Notes under the pieces: generated by a model
What the model was told of the DNA's origin: nothing
The model's database searches: none
Seen by the model: only the letters and a program-made list of their open reading frames with translations
Assembly: GCF_036346615.1 (NCBI RefSeq)
Contig: NZ_CP107836.1
Location: 2,604,001-2,668,000, forward strand
Length of the DNA stretch: 64,000 bases
Origin: Streptomyces sp. NBC_00523
GTDB taxonomy: Bacteria > Actinomycetota > Actinomycetes > Streptomycetales > Streptomycetaceae
Direction of reading: 5' to 3'
Program-made: the position numbers and the translations under genes
In this document: positions 24,890 through 32,715 of the stretch, in pieces
Numbering within the stretch: position 1 is the first letter of the stretch
How the letters are laid out: every line of letters starts with the position of its first letter

Positions 24890-26002
24890 ATGACCACCTT
24901 GCGCGTCGGACTCGTCGGCTACGGCCTGGCGGGGTCCGTCTTCCACGCCCCGCTGATCACCGCCACCGAAGGGCTCGTCCTCGACACGGTCGTCACCCGC
25001 GACGAGGAGCGCCGCGCCCAGGCCCGCGCCGCCTACCCGGACGTCCGCTTCGCCGGCTCCCCCGACGAGCTGTGGCAGCGGGCCGACGAGCTCGACCTGA
25101 TCGTCATCGCGTCGCCGAACAAGACCCACGTACCGCTGGCGCGGGCGGCCCTGGAGGCCGGACTTCCGGTGGTCGTGGACAAGCCGGTCGCGGGCACGGC
25201 GGCCGAGGCACGGGAACTGGCGGCGCTGGCCGAGGAGCGCGGACTGCTGCTCTCGGTCTTCCAGAACCGGCGTTGGGACAACGACTTCCTCACCCTGCGC
25301 GCGCTCCTCGCGGACGGCGCGCTGGGCGAGGTACAGCGCTTCGAGTCGCGTTACGAGCGGTGGCGCCCGCAGCTGAAGGGCGGCTGGCGCGAGTCCGGCG
25401 ACCCGCAGGAGATCGGCGGGCTGCTGTACGACCTGGGCAGCCATGTCGTCGACCAGGCGCTGACCCTGTTCGGCCCGGCGGCCCAGGTGTACGCCGAGTC
25501 GGACCTGCGGCGCCCGGGCGCGGCTGCCGACGACGACACGTTCGTCGCGATCACCCACGCCTCCGGGGTCCGCTCGCACCTGTACGTGAGCGCCACGACG
25601 GCCCAGCTCGGGCCCCGCTTCCGGGTGCTCGGGTCGAGCGCGGGCTTCGTGAAGTACGGCCTCGACCCCCAGGAGGCCGCCCTGCGCGAGGGCGCCCGGC
25701 CGACCGACGGCGGGCCGTGGGGCGAGGAGCCCGAAGAGCTGTGGGGCCGGCTCGGCGCGGGTGAGTCCCCGCTCACGGGCGGCGGCACCCCGGTCCGCAC
25801 GCTCCCGGGCGACTACCCGGCGTACTACGCGGCGGTCAGCGACGCGCTGCGCGGGACGGGCGACAATCCGGTGACCGCTCTTCAGGCCACCGAAACCCTG
25901 GACGTCCTGGAGGCGGCCCGCCGCTCGGCCCGCGAGGGGATCACCGTCACCCTGCGGCCCACCGGCGCCTCCGCCCACGCAACCGAGGAGCAGCCCGTAT
26001 GA
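24890..26002 (+). CDS. Gfo/Idh/MocA-family oxidoreductase
   Basis: A 370-residue NAD(P)-dependent dehydrogenase. The Rossmann start 'RVGLVGYGLAGSVFHAPLI' is followed by the family motif 'VDKPVAG' (EKP-like Lys) and 'QNRRWDNDF', as in the YdgJ-like subgroup. The substrate is probably a sugar, inositol or related polyol, in line with the divergent ROK repressor. The ATG at 24890 has no clear ribosome binding site. The last codons overlap the next gene by 4 bp (ATGA), so the two are co-translated. Confidence 0.9.
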   Translation: MTTLRVGLVGYGLAGSVFHAPLITATEGLVLDTVVTRDEERRAQARAAYPDVRFAGSPDELWQRADELDLIVIASPNKTHVPLARAALEAGLPVVVDKPVAGTAAEARELAALAEERGLLLSVFQNRRWDNDFLTLRALLADGALGEVQRFESRYERWRPQLKGGWRESGDPQEIGGLLYDLGSHVVDQALTLFGPAAQVYAESDLRRPGAAADDDTFVAITHASGVRSHLYVSATTAQLGPRFRVLGSSAGFVKYGLDPQEAALREGARPTDGGPWGEEPEELWGRLGAGESPLTGGGTPVRTLPGDYPAYYAAVSDALRGTGDNPVTALQATETLDVLEAARRSAREGITVTLRPTGASAHATEEQPV

Positions 26003-26478
26003 ACCCCACCGCTCCGACCATCTCCGAGCTGATCGCCCAGGAGCGCCGCCTCACCCTGCCGCACTTCGGCTACGACGACGCCTACGCGCTCGGCGCCCTG
26101 CTCGTCTCGCTGGCCCGGGAGCGGCACGCCCCGGTCGCGATCGACATCCGGCGCGGGGCGCAGCAGCTGTTCCACGCGGCGCTGCCCGGTTCGAGCGCGG
26201 ACAACGACGCGTGGATCGACCGCAAGCGCCGGGTGGTCGAGCGGTACGGGGAGAGCTCGTACCTGGTGGGGACGCGGTTCCGGGCGAAGGGGACGACGTT
26301 CGACGAGGCGTCCCGGCTGGACCCGGACGTGTACGCGGCGCACGGCGGCTCGTTCCCGGTCGCGGTCGAGGGCGCGGGCGTCATCGGCTCGGTGACGGTC
26401 TCGGGGCTGCCGCAGGCGGAGGACCACGCGCTGGTGGTGGAGGCGCTGGAGCAGTTCGTGTCGCGGATCGACGGCTGA
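25999..26478 (+). CDS. UPF0303 / heme-degrading-domain (GlcG-HbpS type) protein
   Basis: A 159-residue protein of the DUF336/UPF0303 group, seen in 'FGYDDAYALGALLVSLARERHAPVAIDIRRG' and the C-terminal 'GVIGSVTVSGLPQAEDHALVVEAL'. Related proteins include GlcG and the haem-binding HbpS, but the function of this subgroup is not settled. It overlaps the dehydrogenase gene by 4 bp and ends before a strong terminator, so the two form an operon under ROK control. Confidence 0.85.
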   Translation: MNPTAPTISELIAQERRLTLPHFGYDDAYALGALLVSLARERHAPVAIDIRRGAQQLFHAALPGSSADNDAWIDRKRRVVERYGESSYLVGTRFRAKGTTFDEASRLDPDVYAAHGGSFPVAVEGAGVIGSVTVSGLPQAEDHALVVEALEQFVSRIDG

Positions 26479-26484
26479 CACGTA

Positions 26485-26526
26485 CGGAGGGGTGGGGTCC
26501 GCTGACGCGCGGACCCCACCCCTCCG
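26485..26526. terminator. Bidirectional terminator
   Basis: A long stem of about 18 bp (CGGAGGGGTGGGGTCCGC with GCGGACCCCACCCCTCCG) lies between the convergent UPF0303 and FAH genes, with a loop of about 6 nt. Confidence 0.9.
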
Positions 26527-26552
26527 ATGTATCGGGGTGCCCCTGAGCGCCC

Positions 26553-27413
26553 CTAGGCGTCCTTCAGCTCCTGCCGCTGCCGGCCGAGTCCGTCGATCTC
26601 CAGCTCCACGACGTCACCGGCCCGCAGGTAGGGCTTGGGCTCGGGCTGGCCCATGGCGACACCGGCCGGGGTGCCGGTGTTGATGACGTCGCCCGGGTAG
26701 AGCGTCATGAAGTGGCTCAGATAGCGGACGACCTCGCCGACCGGGAAGATCTGGTCGGCGGTGGTGCCGTCCTGCTTCAGCTCGCCGTTGACCCAGAGCT
26801 TCAGCGGGAGGGACTGCGGGTCGGCGACCTCGTCGGCGGTGACCAGCCAGGGGCCCAGCGGGTTGAACGTCTCGCAGTTCTTGCCCTTGTCCCAGGTGCC
26901 GCCGCGCTCGATCTGGAACTCGCGCTCGGAGACGTCGTGCGCGACCGCGTACCCGGCGACGTGGGCGAGCCCTTCCTCGGCCGTCTCCAGGTGGCGCGCG
27001 GTGCGTCCGATGACGACGGCGAGCTCGACCTCCCAGTCGGTCTTCACGCTGCCGCGCGGCACGAGCACGGTGTCCTCGGGCCCGACGACGGTGTCCGGGG
27101 CCTTGAAGAACAGGATCGGCTCGTCGGGGATCTGCGCCCCGGTCTCCGTGGCGTGGTCGTGGTAGTTCAGCCCGATGCACACGATCTTGCCGATGCGGGC
27201 GAGCGGCGGACCCACCCGCAGCCCCTCGGCGTCGAGCGCCGGCAGTTCGCCGGACGCGGCCGCGGCGGCCCGCACCCGGGCGAGCGCGTCCTCGTCAGCG
27301 AACAGGGCGCTGTCGATGTCGGGGACGACGCCCGACAGGTCACGCAGGGTTCCGTCCTCGTCCAGCAGCGCCGGTCGTTCCGCGCCCGCCGTACCCACAC
27401 GAAGCAGCTTCAA
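26553..27413 (-). CDS. Fumarylacetoacetate hydrolase family protein
   Basis: A 286-residue enzyme of the FAH superfamily. The metal-binding acidic residues are in 'DWEVELAVVIGR', with 'CIGLNYHDHATE' and 'INTGTPAGVAMG' as the other signature segments. The family includes 2-keto-3-deoxy-acid dehydratases, 2-hydroxyhepta-2,4-diene-1,7-dioate isomerases and acylpyruvases; the member cannot be told here. Start: TTG at 27413 with GGAG 8 nt upstream. Short GATCGGA repeats upstream (about 27428-27495) may be an operator, but no regulator gene is adjacent. Confidence 0.88.
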   Translation of the reverse strand: MKLLRVGTAGAERPALLDEDGTLRDLSGVVPDIDSALFADEDALARVRAAAAASGELPALDAEGLRVGPPLARIGKIVCIGLNYHDHATETGAQIPDEPILFFKAPDTVVGPEDTVLVPRGSVKTDWEVELAVVIGRTARHLETAEEGLAHVAGYAVAHDVSEREFQIERGGTWDKGKNCETFNPLGPWLVTADEVADPQSLPLKLWVNGELKQDGTTADQIFPVGEVVRYLSHFMTLYPGDVINTGTPAGVAMGQPEPKPYLRAGDVVELEIDGLGRQRQELKDA

Positions 27414-27547
27414 GAGTCGTTCTCCTCGATCGGATCAGGCCCGTCGGATGGGTAGCGGCCATCGCAGGCTTGTCCGATCCTCCAAGACATCCGATCACTC
27501 CGCAAGACCCTGTTCACCACCTGGACCGGGCCGCCCCCGCGCCGGAG

Positions 27548-28318
27548 TTAGGCGGCCGTGGCGACCGCGGCGCCCGGCACGGTCATGTCGCGGTACAGGA
27601 AGGCCCGCTCGATGGCGGTCCAGGTCGTGCTGGTGACCACGTACAGCGCGGCGGCCAGCGGCACGAAGGCGACGGTGAAGAGGGTGAAGAAGGACATCAG
27701 CGGCATGAGCTGGTTCATCGCGCCCATGCCGGGCATCGGCTGTCCGTCGGGGCCGGTGGCCGGGGTGACCGGGTTGGCGGCCATCTGACGCTTCGTACGC
27801 CCGTAGTTGAACGTCGCGACGGCCGCCACGATCGCGAAGAGGCCCAGGTAGACGAGGCCCTGCGCGCCGAACATCCCGCCGTGCGACAGGGCGTCGTGCC
27901 AGCGCTCGCCGAGCGGGGCCTCGAAGAGCTGGTGACCCAGGAGCGAGTTGGCCTTGTCGCCGATCTTCTGGCTGGAGAAGAGGTGGTAGAGCAGGAAGAA
28001 CGCCGGCATCTGGAGCAGGCTCGGCAGGCAGCCGGAGAGCGGCGAGACCTTCTCCTCGCGGTGCAGCTCCATGAGCGCCTTCTGCATCTTCTCGCGGTCC
28101 TTGCCGTGCTTCTTGCGCAGCTCCGCGATCTGCGGCTGGAGCCGGCGCTGCGCCTTCTGCCCGCGGGCGGCGGCCCGCGAGAGCGGGTGCACGGCGAGCC
28201 GGACGAGCGCGGTGAACAGGACGATCGCGGCGGCGGTGGACGCGCCCTGGAAGAGCGGGTGGAGCAGGTCGGCGAGAGCGCCGACCAGGCTGGCGAAAGC
28301 GGACATGAAGGCGGACAT
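27548..28318 (-). CDS. YidC/Oxa1-family membrane insertase (short paralogue)
   Basis: A 256-residue membrane protein with the five-helix YidC core. The cytoplasmic hairpin is Lys/Arg-rich ('QKAQRRLQPQIAELRKKHGKDREKMQ') and is followed by 'SGCLPSLLQMPAFFLLYHLF' and the later 'MNQLMPLMSFFTLFTVAFVPLAAALY'. It lacks the long C-terminal tail and the rnpA-yidC-jag neighbours of the main oriC copy, so it is a second copy, perhaps specialised or stress-related. The ATG at 28318 has GGAGGG 4 nt upstream. It lies about 100 bp downstream of the DUF6412 gene on the same strand. Confidence 0.9.
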   Translation of the reverse strand: MSAFMSAFASLVGALADLLHPLFQGASTAAAIVLFTALVRLAVHPLSRAAARGQKAQRRLQPQIAELRKKHGKDREKMQKALMELHREEKVSPLSGCLPSLLQMPAFFLLYHLFSSQKIGDKANSLLGHQLFEAPLGERWHDALSHGGMFGAQGLVYLGLFAIVAAVATFNYGRTKRQMAANPVTPATGPDGQPMPGMGAMNQLMPLMSFFTLFTVAFVPLAAALYVVTSTTWTAIERAFLYRDMTVPGAAVATAA

Positions 28319-28420
28319 GGAGCCCTCCGGGGTCTCGTCATGCGGGAAGCGAGGAGTACGTGCTTCGGCGTGACGGGTCCGCGAAGGGGCTGATGTGCCC
28401 TTGCGAAAGGCTGGTGTGCC

Positions 28421-28756
28421 CTACGCGGCCGTCGGGAGGGCGCGGCCCGGTGCTCGGGGGCGTCGGCGCCCCTGGGCGTCCGGGTCCCGTTGCGGGAGGA
28501 ACGCGGTGCGCTTCTCCCGGTCGCGCATGGCGGTGCGCACCCGGGTGCGGGGCACCGGGGCGGCGCAGCGGGCGCTGATGACCGAGCAGGCGACGAGCGC
28601 GGTGCCGGCGGCCGCCGTGGCGGCGAGCGCGACGGCGGCGGAGATGCTGCCGCCCTCGGCGAGGAGGACCTCGGTGAGGAGGAAGAGGAGCAGCCCCGCG
28701 GGGCGCAGGACGCGGGAGAGACCGTCGCGTACGCGGCTCATGGCGTCGGTGTCCAT
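28421..28756 (-). CDS. Small membrane protein, DUF6412-like
   Basis: A 111-residue protein with two transmembrane helices (about residues 18-34 and 40-62) and an Arg-rich, Pro-rich C-terminal tail. Its place immediately upstream of a yidC paralogue matches actinobacterial proteins annotated DUF6412; the family name is from memory. Start: ATG at 28756 with GGGAGG 8 nt upstream. A GTG 51 bp earlier overlaps the likely -10 box and was rejected. Function unknown; it may be a partner or substrate of the insertase. Confidence 0.7.
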   Translation of the reverse strand: MDTDAMSRVRDGLSRVLRPAGLLLFLLTEVLLAEGGSISAAVALAATAAAGTALVACSVISARCAAPVPRTRVRTAMRDREKRTAFLPQRDPDAQGRRRPRAPGRALPTAA

Positions 28757-28798
28757 GGGCGGTGCCTCCCTTCCGTATGCGCTCCTGTCGGTCCATCC

Positions 28799-28837
28799 GT
28801 TATACACGACCGGCCGAGCGGGTCAACGTACGTTGAC
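28799..28837 (-). promoter_or_regulatory. Promoter of the DUF6412-yidC operon with a 16-bp palindrome
   Basis: Reading on the minus strand, TTGACC (28821-28826) and TATAAC (28799-28804) are separated by 16 bp. The perfect palindrome GTCAACGTACGTTGAC (28822-28837) overlaps the -35 box and also the last codons of the SSS symporter gene. This is the geometry of a repressor operator. Confidence 0.65.
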
Positions 28838-30325
28838 AGCCATCCGGTCCGCCTCCACCTCGTCCCGGGCCAGCACCTCGTCGTCCGGCCGTTCGTCGCG
28901 CTCGCGCGGCCCCGCGTACGTCACCGCGAGCGCGACGGCCAGGTTGGCGGCGAGGGCGACGATGCCCGCGTTCACACCCCACACCGGGTCGTTCTCCGTG
29001 AACACGAACCCGCACACCACGCCGACCCCGACGACCAGCCCGGACATCGCCCCGAGCAGGGTCAGCCGCCGCCACATCAGCCCCAGCAGCACCATGGGGA
29101 GCAGCTGCGCCATGCCCTCGTACGAGATGAGCGAGAGGCGAACGAGGGTGTTGGGGGCGGTGTAGGTGAGGAGCAGCGCCAGGGCGCCCGCGACCACGAC
29201 GACCAGCTGCGCGGCGCCCTTCTGCCGGCGCTCCCAGCGCGGCACGAGGGAGAGCACGCTGCGGCCCCACATCGTGCCGATGACCAGCATGAACACGGCC
29301 ATGGGCACGATCGAGGAGAGCGCGGCGGCGACCCCGATGACGCCGACGGACCAGGCGGGCAGCGAGTCCGTGACGAGCTCGAAGAGCGCGAGGTTGGACT
29401 CGGCGCCGACCAGCCCCGGCACGACGAACAGCGCCGCCATGCCGAGCAGCATCGGGACGAAGAGGAGGACGTTGTAGGCGGGCAGCCACATCGCGTTGCG
29501 GCGGAGCACGTCGGCATTCTTCGCGCCCAGGTAGCCGGCGACGGTGGTCGGGAAGATCACGACGGTGAGCGAGTTCAGGAACGAGGTGGTGATGAACCAC
29601 GCCTGTCCGAGGCCGCTGTCCCCGTGGCCGGGGAAGGTCAGCCACTCGCTCTTCTCGGTGACGAGCCGGTCGAGGAAGGGCCCGTAGCCGTCGAAGTAGT
29701 GCACGGGCACGTAGATCGCCAGGAAGCCGAGCGTGACGATGACCAGCAGGTCCTTCAGTACGGACACCCAGGCGCTGCCGCGCAGCCCGCTGACCACGAC
29801 GAAGCCGGTGGTGACGGCGAAGGCGATGAAGTAGGCCCAGTTCAGGCTGATGGCGCCGTACGAGATCGTGGAGACGACGACGCCCATGCCGGTGATCTGA
29901 AGCTGGATGTACGGCAGCAGGAACACGGTCGCCAGGACGGCGACGAGCGCGCCGAGCCAGGGCCGCCCGAAGCGGTGCGCCACCATGTCGGTGATCCCGA
30001 CGAGCCCGTGCTTGCGCGCGTACGCCCACAGCATCGGCCCGACGACGTAGCCGACGGCGTACCCGCAGGACATGTACGCGACGACGTACAGGACGGGCGC
30101 CCCGTAGTTGTAGCCCCAGCCGGCGGCGCCGAGGTAGCTGAAGCTGGTGTAGCCCTCGCCGGCCATCAGCACCCAGATGAAGACGGTGCCGAGGCTGCGC
30201 CCGCCCACCGACCACTCGGCGAGCCCGCCCCCGCCGCCGCGCGTGCCGCGTACGGCGAGCAGCCCCAGGGCGACGGTGGCGACCATGAAGACCCCGAAGA
30301 CGGAGGTCGCGACGGCGGCGTTCAC
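28823..30325 (-). CDS. Sodium:solute symporter (SSS family)
   Basis: A 500-residue transporter with about 13 transmembrane helices. 'EWSVGGRSLGTVFIWVLMAGEGYTSFSYLGAAGWGY' near the N-terminus and 'AALSSIVPMAVFMLVIGTMWGRSVLS' later are typical of the SSS family, in the branch close to monocarboxylate (MctP-type) carriers. It probably imports a carboxylate or similar solute with Na+. Start: GTG at 30325, overlapping the upstream DUF3311 gene by 4 bp (GTGA). The hydrophilic C-terminus is rich in Asp, Glu and Arg. Confidence 0.88.
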   Translation of the reverse strand: MNAAVATSVFGVFMVATVALGLLAVRGTRGGGGGLAEWSVGGRSLGTVFIWVLMAGEGYTSFSYLGAAGWGYNYGAPVLYVVAYMSCGYAVGYVVGPMLWAYARKHGLVGITDMVAHRFGRPWLGALVAVLATVFLLPYIQLQITGMGVVVSTISYGAISLNWAYFIAFAVTTGFVVVSGLRGSAWVSVLKDLLVIVTLGFLAIYVPVHYFDGYGPFLDRLVTEKSEWLTFPGHGDSGLGQAWFITTSFLNSLTVVIFPTTVAGYLGAKNADVLRRNAMWLPAYNVLLFVPMLLGMAALFVVPGLVGAESNLALFELVTDSLPAWSVGVIGVAAALSSIVPMAVFMLVIGTMWGRSVLSLVPRWERRQKGAAQLVVVVAGALALLLTYTAPNTLVRLSLISYEGMAQLLPMVLLGLMWRRLTLLGAMSGLVVGVGVVCGFVFTENDPVWGVNAGIVALAANLAVALAVTYAGPRERDERPDDEVLARDEVEADRMAVNVR

Positions 30326-30510
30326 CGGCGGTCACCCCGCCGGGTCATCCATACGGCGACGGGGGTCAGCAGGGTCGCCCCGAGCAGCCAGAAGAAGAGG
30401 AACGGCAGCCCGAGAACGACGGGCCGGACCCGGTTCACGAACGGCAGCGCCCCGAGGTAGAGCACGTAGGGGACCAGCAACCACAACAACTGCGGACGTC
30501 GTCTGAGCAC
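30322..30510 (-). CDS. DUF3311 small membrane protein, symporter partner
   Basis: A 62-residue protein with two transmembrane helices ('LWLLVPYVLYLGALPFVNR' and 'VVLGLPFLFFWLLGATLLTPVAVWM'). DUF3311 proteins are typically encoded immediately before SSS symporters and are thought to be small partner subunits. Start: GTG at 30510; longer in-frame sequence upstream is Arg-rich and belongs to a shadow frame. It overlaps the symporter gene by 4 bp. Confidence 0.85.
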   Translation of the reverse strand: MLRRRPQLLWLLVPYVLYLGALPFVNRVRPVVLGLPFLFFWLLGATLLTPVAVWMTRRGDRR

Positions 30511-30646
30511 GTGGAGACACGTTAGAGGGTCGGCGGCGGGTCCGTGGCCGGTGGTCGTCAACACCTCCGGCACGCGACCGGGCTCACGCCCCCGGGCCCG
30601 CGGAGTAGCCCCCGTCGCGTGCCCGCACAGCAGTACGGTGTGGTGC

Positions 30647-31651
30647 ATGCGCCCCGACACCCCTGCCGACCACATCTCCGAAGCCGAGCGTCTGCTCCGC
30701 ACCGCGGCGCAGTACCCCGAGGACCACGAACCGCTGCTCCTCCAGGCCGCGGCCCACCTGGAACTCGGCGGCGACCGCGCCCGCGCCACGACGCTCTACG
30801 ACGAACTGCTCGGCGACTCCCGCACCGAGCACCCGCAGCTGGTGAAGGCGCTCAGCGCCGCGAACCTGTGGGAGTACGGCCACGAGGCGGAGGCCCGCGC
30901 GCTGATCGACGGCGTCCGCGTGGCGGCCCCGCAGGAGGCGGCCCCGTGGGAGATCGCGGCCGAGACGCTGGAGGCCCACGACGAGCTGGAAGCGGCCCAC
31001 GACCTCTTCTCCACGGCCCTGCGGCTGCTGATCGCCCCGGGCGAGGAGGTCCCGTACCAGACCCAGTCGCTGCTGACCGGCCGCCACCGGGTCCGCCGCC
31101 TGATGGGCGTCGCGCACGACGCGTGGGACGAGCTGGCGGACACCCTGCACACGGCGGCTGTCCCGCTGGACGAGCTCCACGACCCGAAGCGGCTGTGGTC
31201 GCTCGGCTCGTCGGACCCGGGCGAGCTGCGCGCCGAGATCACCCGCCTGCGCGCCGAACTGGGCACATACCGCACGGCGTTGTCCCGCCCGTTCCCGGTG
31301 GCGGTGCTGCACTGGCCGGCCGCCGAATTCCGCGAACTCCTCACGGCGTACCCGAGCCTGGGCAGCGAATACGCCTCCCACCCGGACCACTTGGCCCGCC
31401 TGGAGGCGGCCCTGCGCGACCTCCAGGCGGCGGGCACCCCGAACCTCGGCATCGTCCGCGGCACGGTCCCCTCCTACGAAGCCTTCGCCGCCTCCGAATC
31501 CGCGTCCCCGGCGGACCCGGACCTCCTCCCCCAGTACGCGACGACCCTGGCCGCGCGGGGGCGCGCGGTGCCGTGGCCCCCGGCGAAGAGCGCGGAGTGC
31601 TGGTGCGGGTCGGGGGAGTCGTACCGGGGGTGCCATGGGGGGCGGGTGTAG
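30647..31651 (+). CDS. SEC-C motif protein with TPR-like N-terminus
   Basis: A 334-residue cytoplasmic protein. Residues 1-150 are helical and TPR-like ('AERLLRTAAQYPEDHEPLLLQAAAHLELGG...ARATTLYDELLG'). The last 16 residues carry a zinc-binding SEC-C motif (CWCGSG...CHG), as found at the end of SecA and in many stand-alone proteins. The function is unknown. The ATG at 30647 has no ribosome binding site and TACGGT 7 nt upstream, so it is probably a leaderless transcript. It is divergent from the DUF3311/SSS operon. Confidence 0.82.
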   Translation: MRPDTPADHISEAERLLRTAAQYPEDHEPLLLQAAAHLELGGDRARATTLYDELLGDSRTEHPQLVKALSAANLWEYGHEAEARALIDGVRVAAPQEAAPWEIAAETLEAHDELEAAHDLFSTALRLLIAPGEEVPYQTQSLLTGRHRVRRLMGVAHDAWDELADTLHTAAVPLDELHDPKRLWSLGSSDPGELRAEITRLRAELGTYRTALSRPFPVAVLHWPAAEFRELLTAYPSLGSEYASHPDHLARLEAALRDLQAAGTPNLGIVRGTVPSYEAFAASESASPADPDLLPQYATTLAARGRAVPWPPAKSAECWCGSGESYRGCHGGRV

Positions 31652-31732
31652 GGGCTGACGGGGGCTGCCTGAGGCTTCCCCGGTGGCGAATAACGGATGC
31701 CGGGGCGCGCCCCGGCTCCGTACCCTTCACCC

Positions 31733-32248
31733 ATGCCCGAACTCCAGCGACTGCGCCCCGACCACGCCCCGGCCGTCCTCGCCTTCGAGACGGCCAACCG
31801 CGCGTTCTTCGCGGCGTCGGTCCCGGACCGCGGCGACGCGTTCTTCACCGACTACCCGCCCCGCCACGAGGCCCTGCTCACCGAACAGGCCACGGGGACC
31901 TGCCACTTCCACGTCCTGGTGAACTCCTCGGGCGAGATCCTGGGCCGCTTCAACCTGATGGACGCCGCCGCCGGCACCGCCGAACTCGGCTTCCGCCTCG
32001 CGCAAAAGGCCACGGGCCGCGGCCTGGCGACGACCACGGTGCACCAGCTCTTCGACCTGTGCCGCACGCGCTACGGCCTGACGACGCTCAGGGCCAGGGC
32101 GGCGGTGCGGAATACGGCGTCGCGTGCGGTGCTCGGCCGGACGGGGTTCGTGGAGACGGGCGAGGCGGTGGAGCTGAGCGGGGAGGCGGGGGTGGCGTTT
32201 GTGCGGGTGCTGGGGGCGGAACCCCCGACAGCGGAGGTCCGGGCATAG
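31733..32248 (+). CDS. GNAT-family N-acetyltransferase
   Basis: A 171-residue acetyltransferase of the RimJ/RimL-like group (Acetyltransf_3 style). 'GEILGRFNLMDAAAGTAELGFRLAQKATGRGLATTTVHQLF' holds the beta4 strand and the acetyl-CoA-binding Q/RxxGxG/A loop, and 'ARAAVRNTASRAVLGRTGFVETG' is the usual C-terminal motif. The acceptor is unknown. The ATG at 31733 lacks a ribosome binding site; TACCCT lies 6 nt upstream, again a leaderless layout. It ends 14 bp before the vsr gene. Confidence 0.88.
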   Translation: MPELQRLRPDHAPAVLAFETANRAFFAASVPDRGDAFFTDYPPRHEALLTEQATGTCHFHVLVNSSGEILGRFNLMDAAAGTAELGFRLAQKATGRGLATTTVHQLFDLCRTRYGLTTLRARAAVRNTASRAVLGRTGFVETGEAVELSGEAGVAFVRVLGAEPPTAEVRA

Positions 32249-32262
32249 GACACTTGGCCGTG

Positions 32263-32715
32263 ATGAGTACCGCCAAGCCCTCCTCCCCCGCCGTCTCCGC
32301 CCGCATGAGTCGCCAGGCGAGCCGCGACACCGCGCCGGAGGTGGCGGTCCGGAAGCTGTTGCACGCGTCCGGTTACCGGTACCGCCTCAACGAGCGGGTG
32401 CCCCACATGTCCCGGCGGACGATCGACATCGCCTTCACCCGGGCCAAGGTCGCGGTGTTCCTGGACGGCTGCTTCTGGCACGGCTGTCCCGAGCACGCGA
32501 CGCGTCCGAAGGCGAACGCCGAGTGGTGGCGGCAGAAGCTCGACCGCAACATGGCGCGCGACGCCGAGACGACAGCACATCTGGTCGCCGAGGGGTGGAC
32601 GGTCCTGCGCTTCTGGGAGCACCAGACCCCCGTCGAGGTCGCGGAGAAGGTGGCGGAGACGGTCGATCGTGAACGGTCCGAGAGGCGGACGGGACGGGGA
32701 CACGAGGGCTTGTGA
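32263..32715 (+). CDS. vsr: Very short patch repair endonuclease (Vsr)
   Basis: A 150-residue Vsr-family nickase. 'SRQASRDTAPEVAVRKLLHASGYRYRLN', 'TIDIAFTRAKVAVFLDGCFWHGCPEH' (with the catalytic Asp and zinc-site His/Cys) and the end 'WTVLRFWEH' are the classic family motifs. Vsr cuts at T:G mismatches that arise when 5-methylcytosine is deaminated, so it normally accompanies a C5-methyltransferase, as here. The ATG at 32263 is used; a GTG one codon earlier is also possible. It overlaps the next gene by 4 bp. Confidence 0.92.
   Translation: MSTAKPSSPAVSARMSRQASRDTAPEVAVRKLLHASGYRYRLNERVPHMSRRTIDIAFTRAKVAVFLDGCFWHGCPEHATRPKANAEWWRQKLDRNMARDAETTAHLVAEGWTVLRFWEHQTPVEVAEKVAETVDRERSERRTGRGHEGL

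Noticed and set aside
22460..25978. A single 1172-residue minus-strand protein
   Set aside because: Only its last 354 residues read as a genuine exported protein; the rest overlaps the ROK and dehydrogenase genes in the wrong frame.
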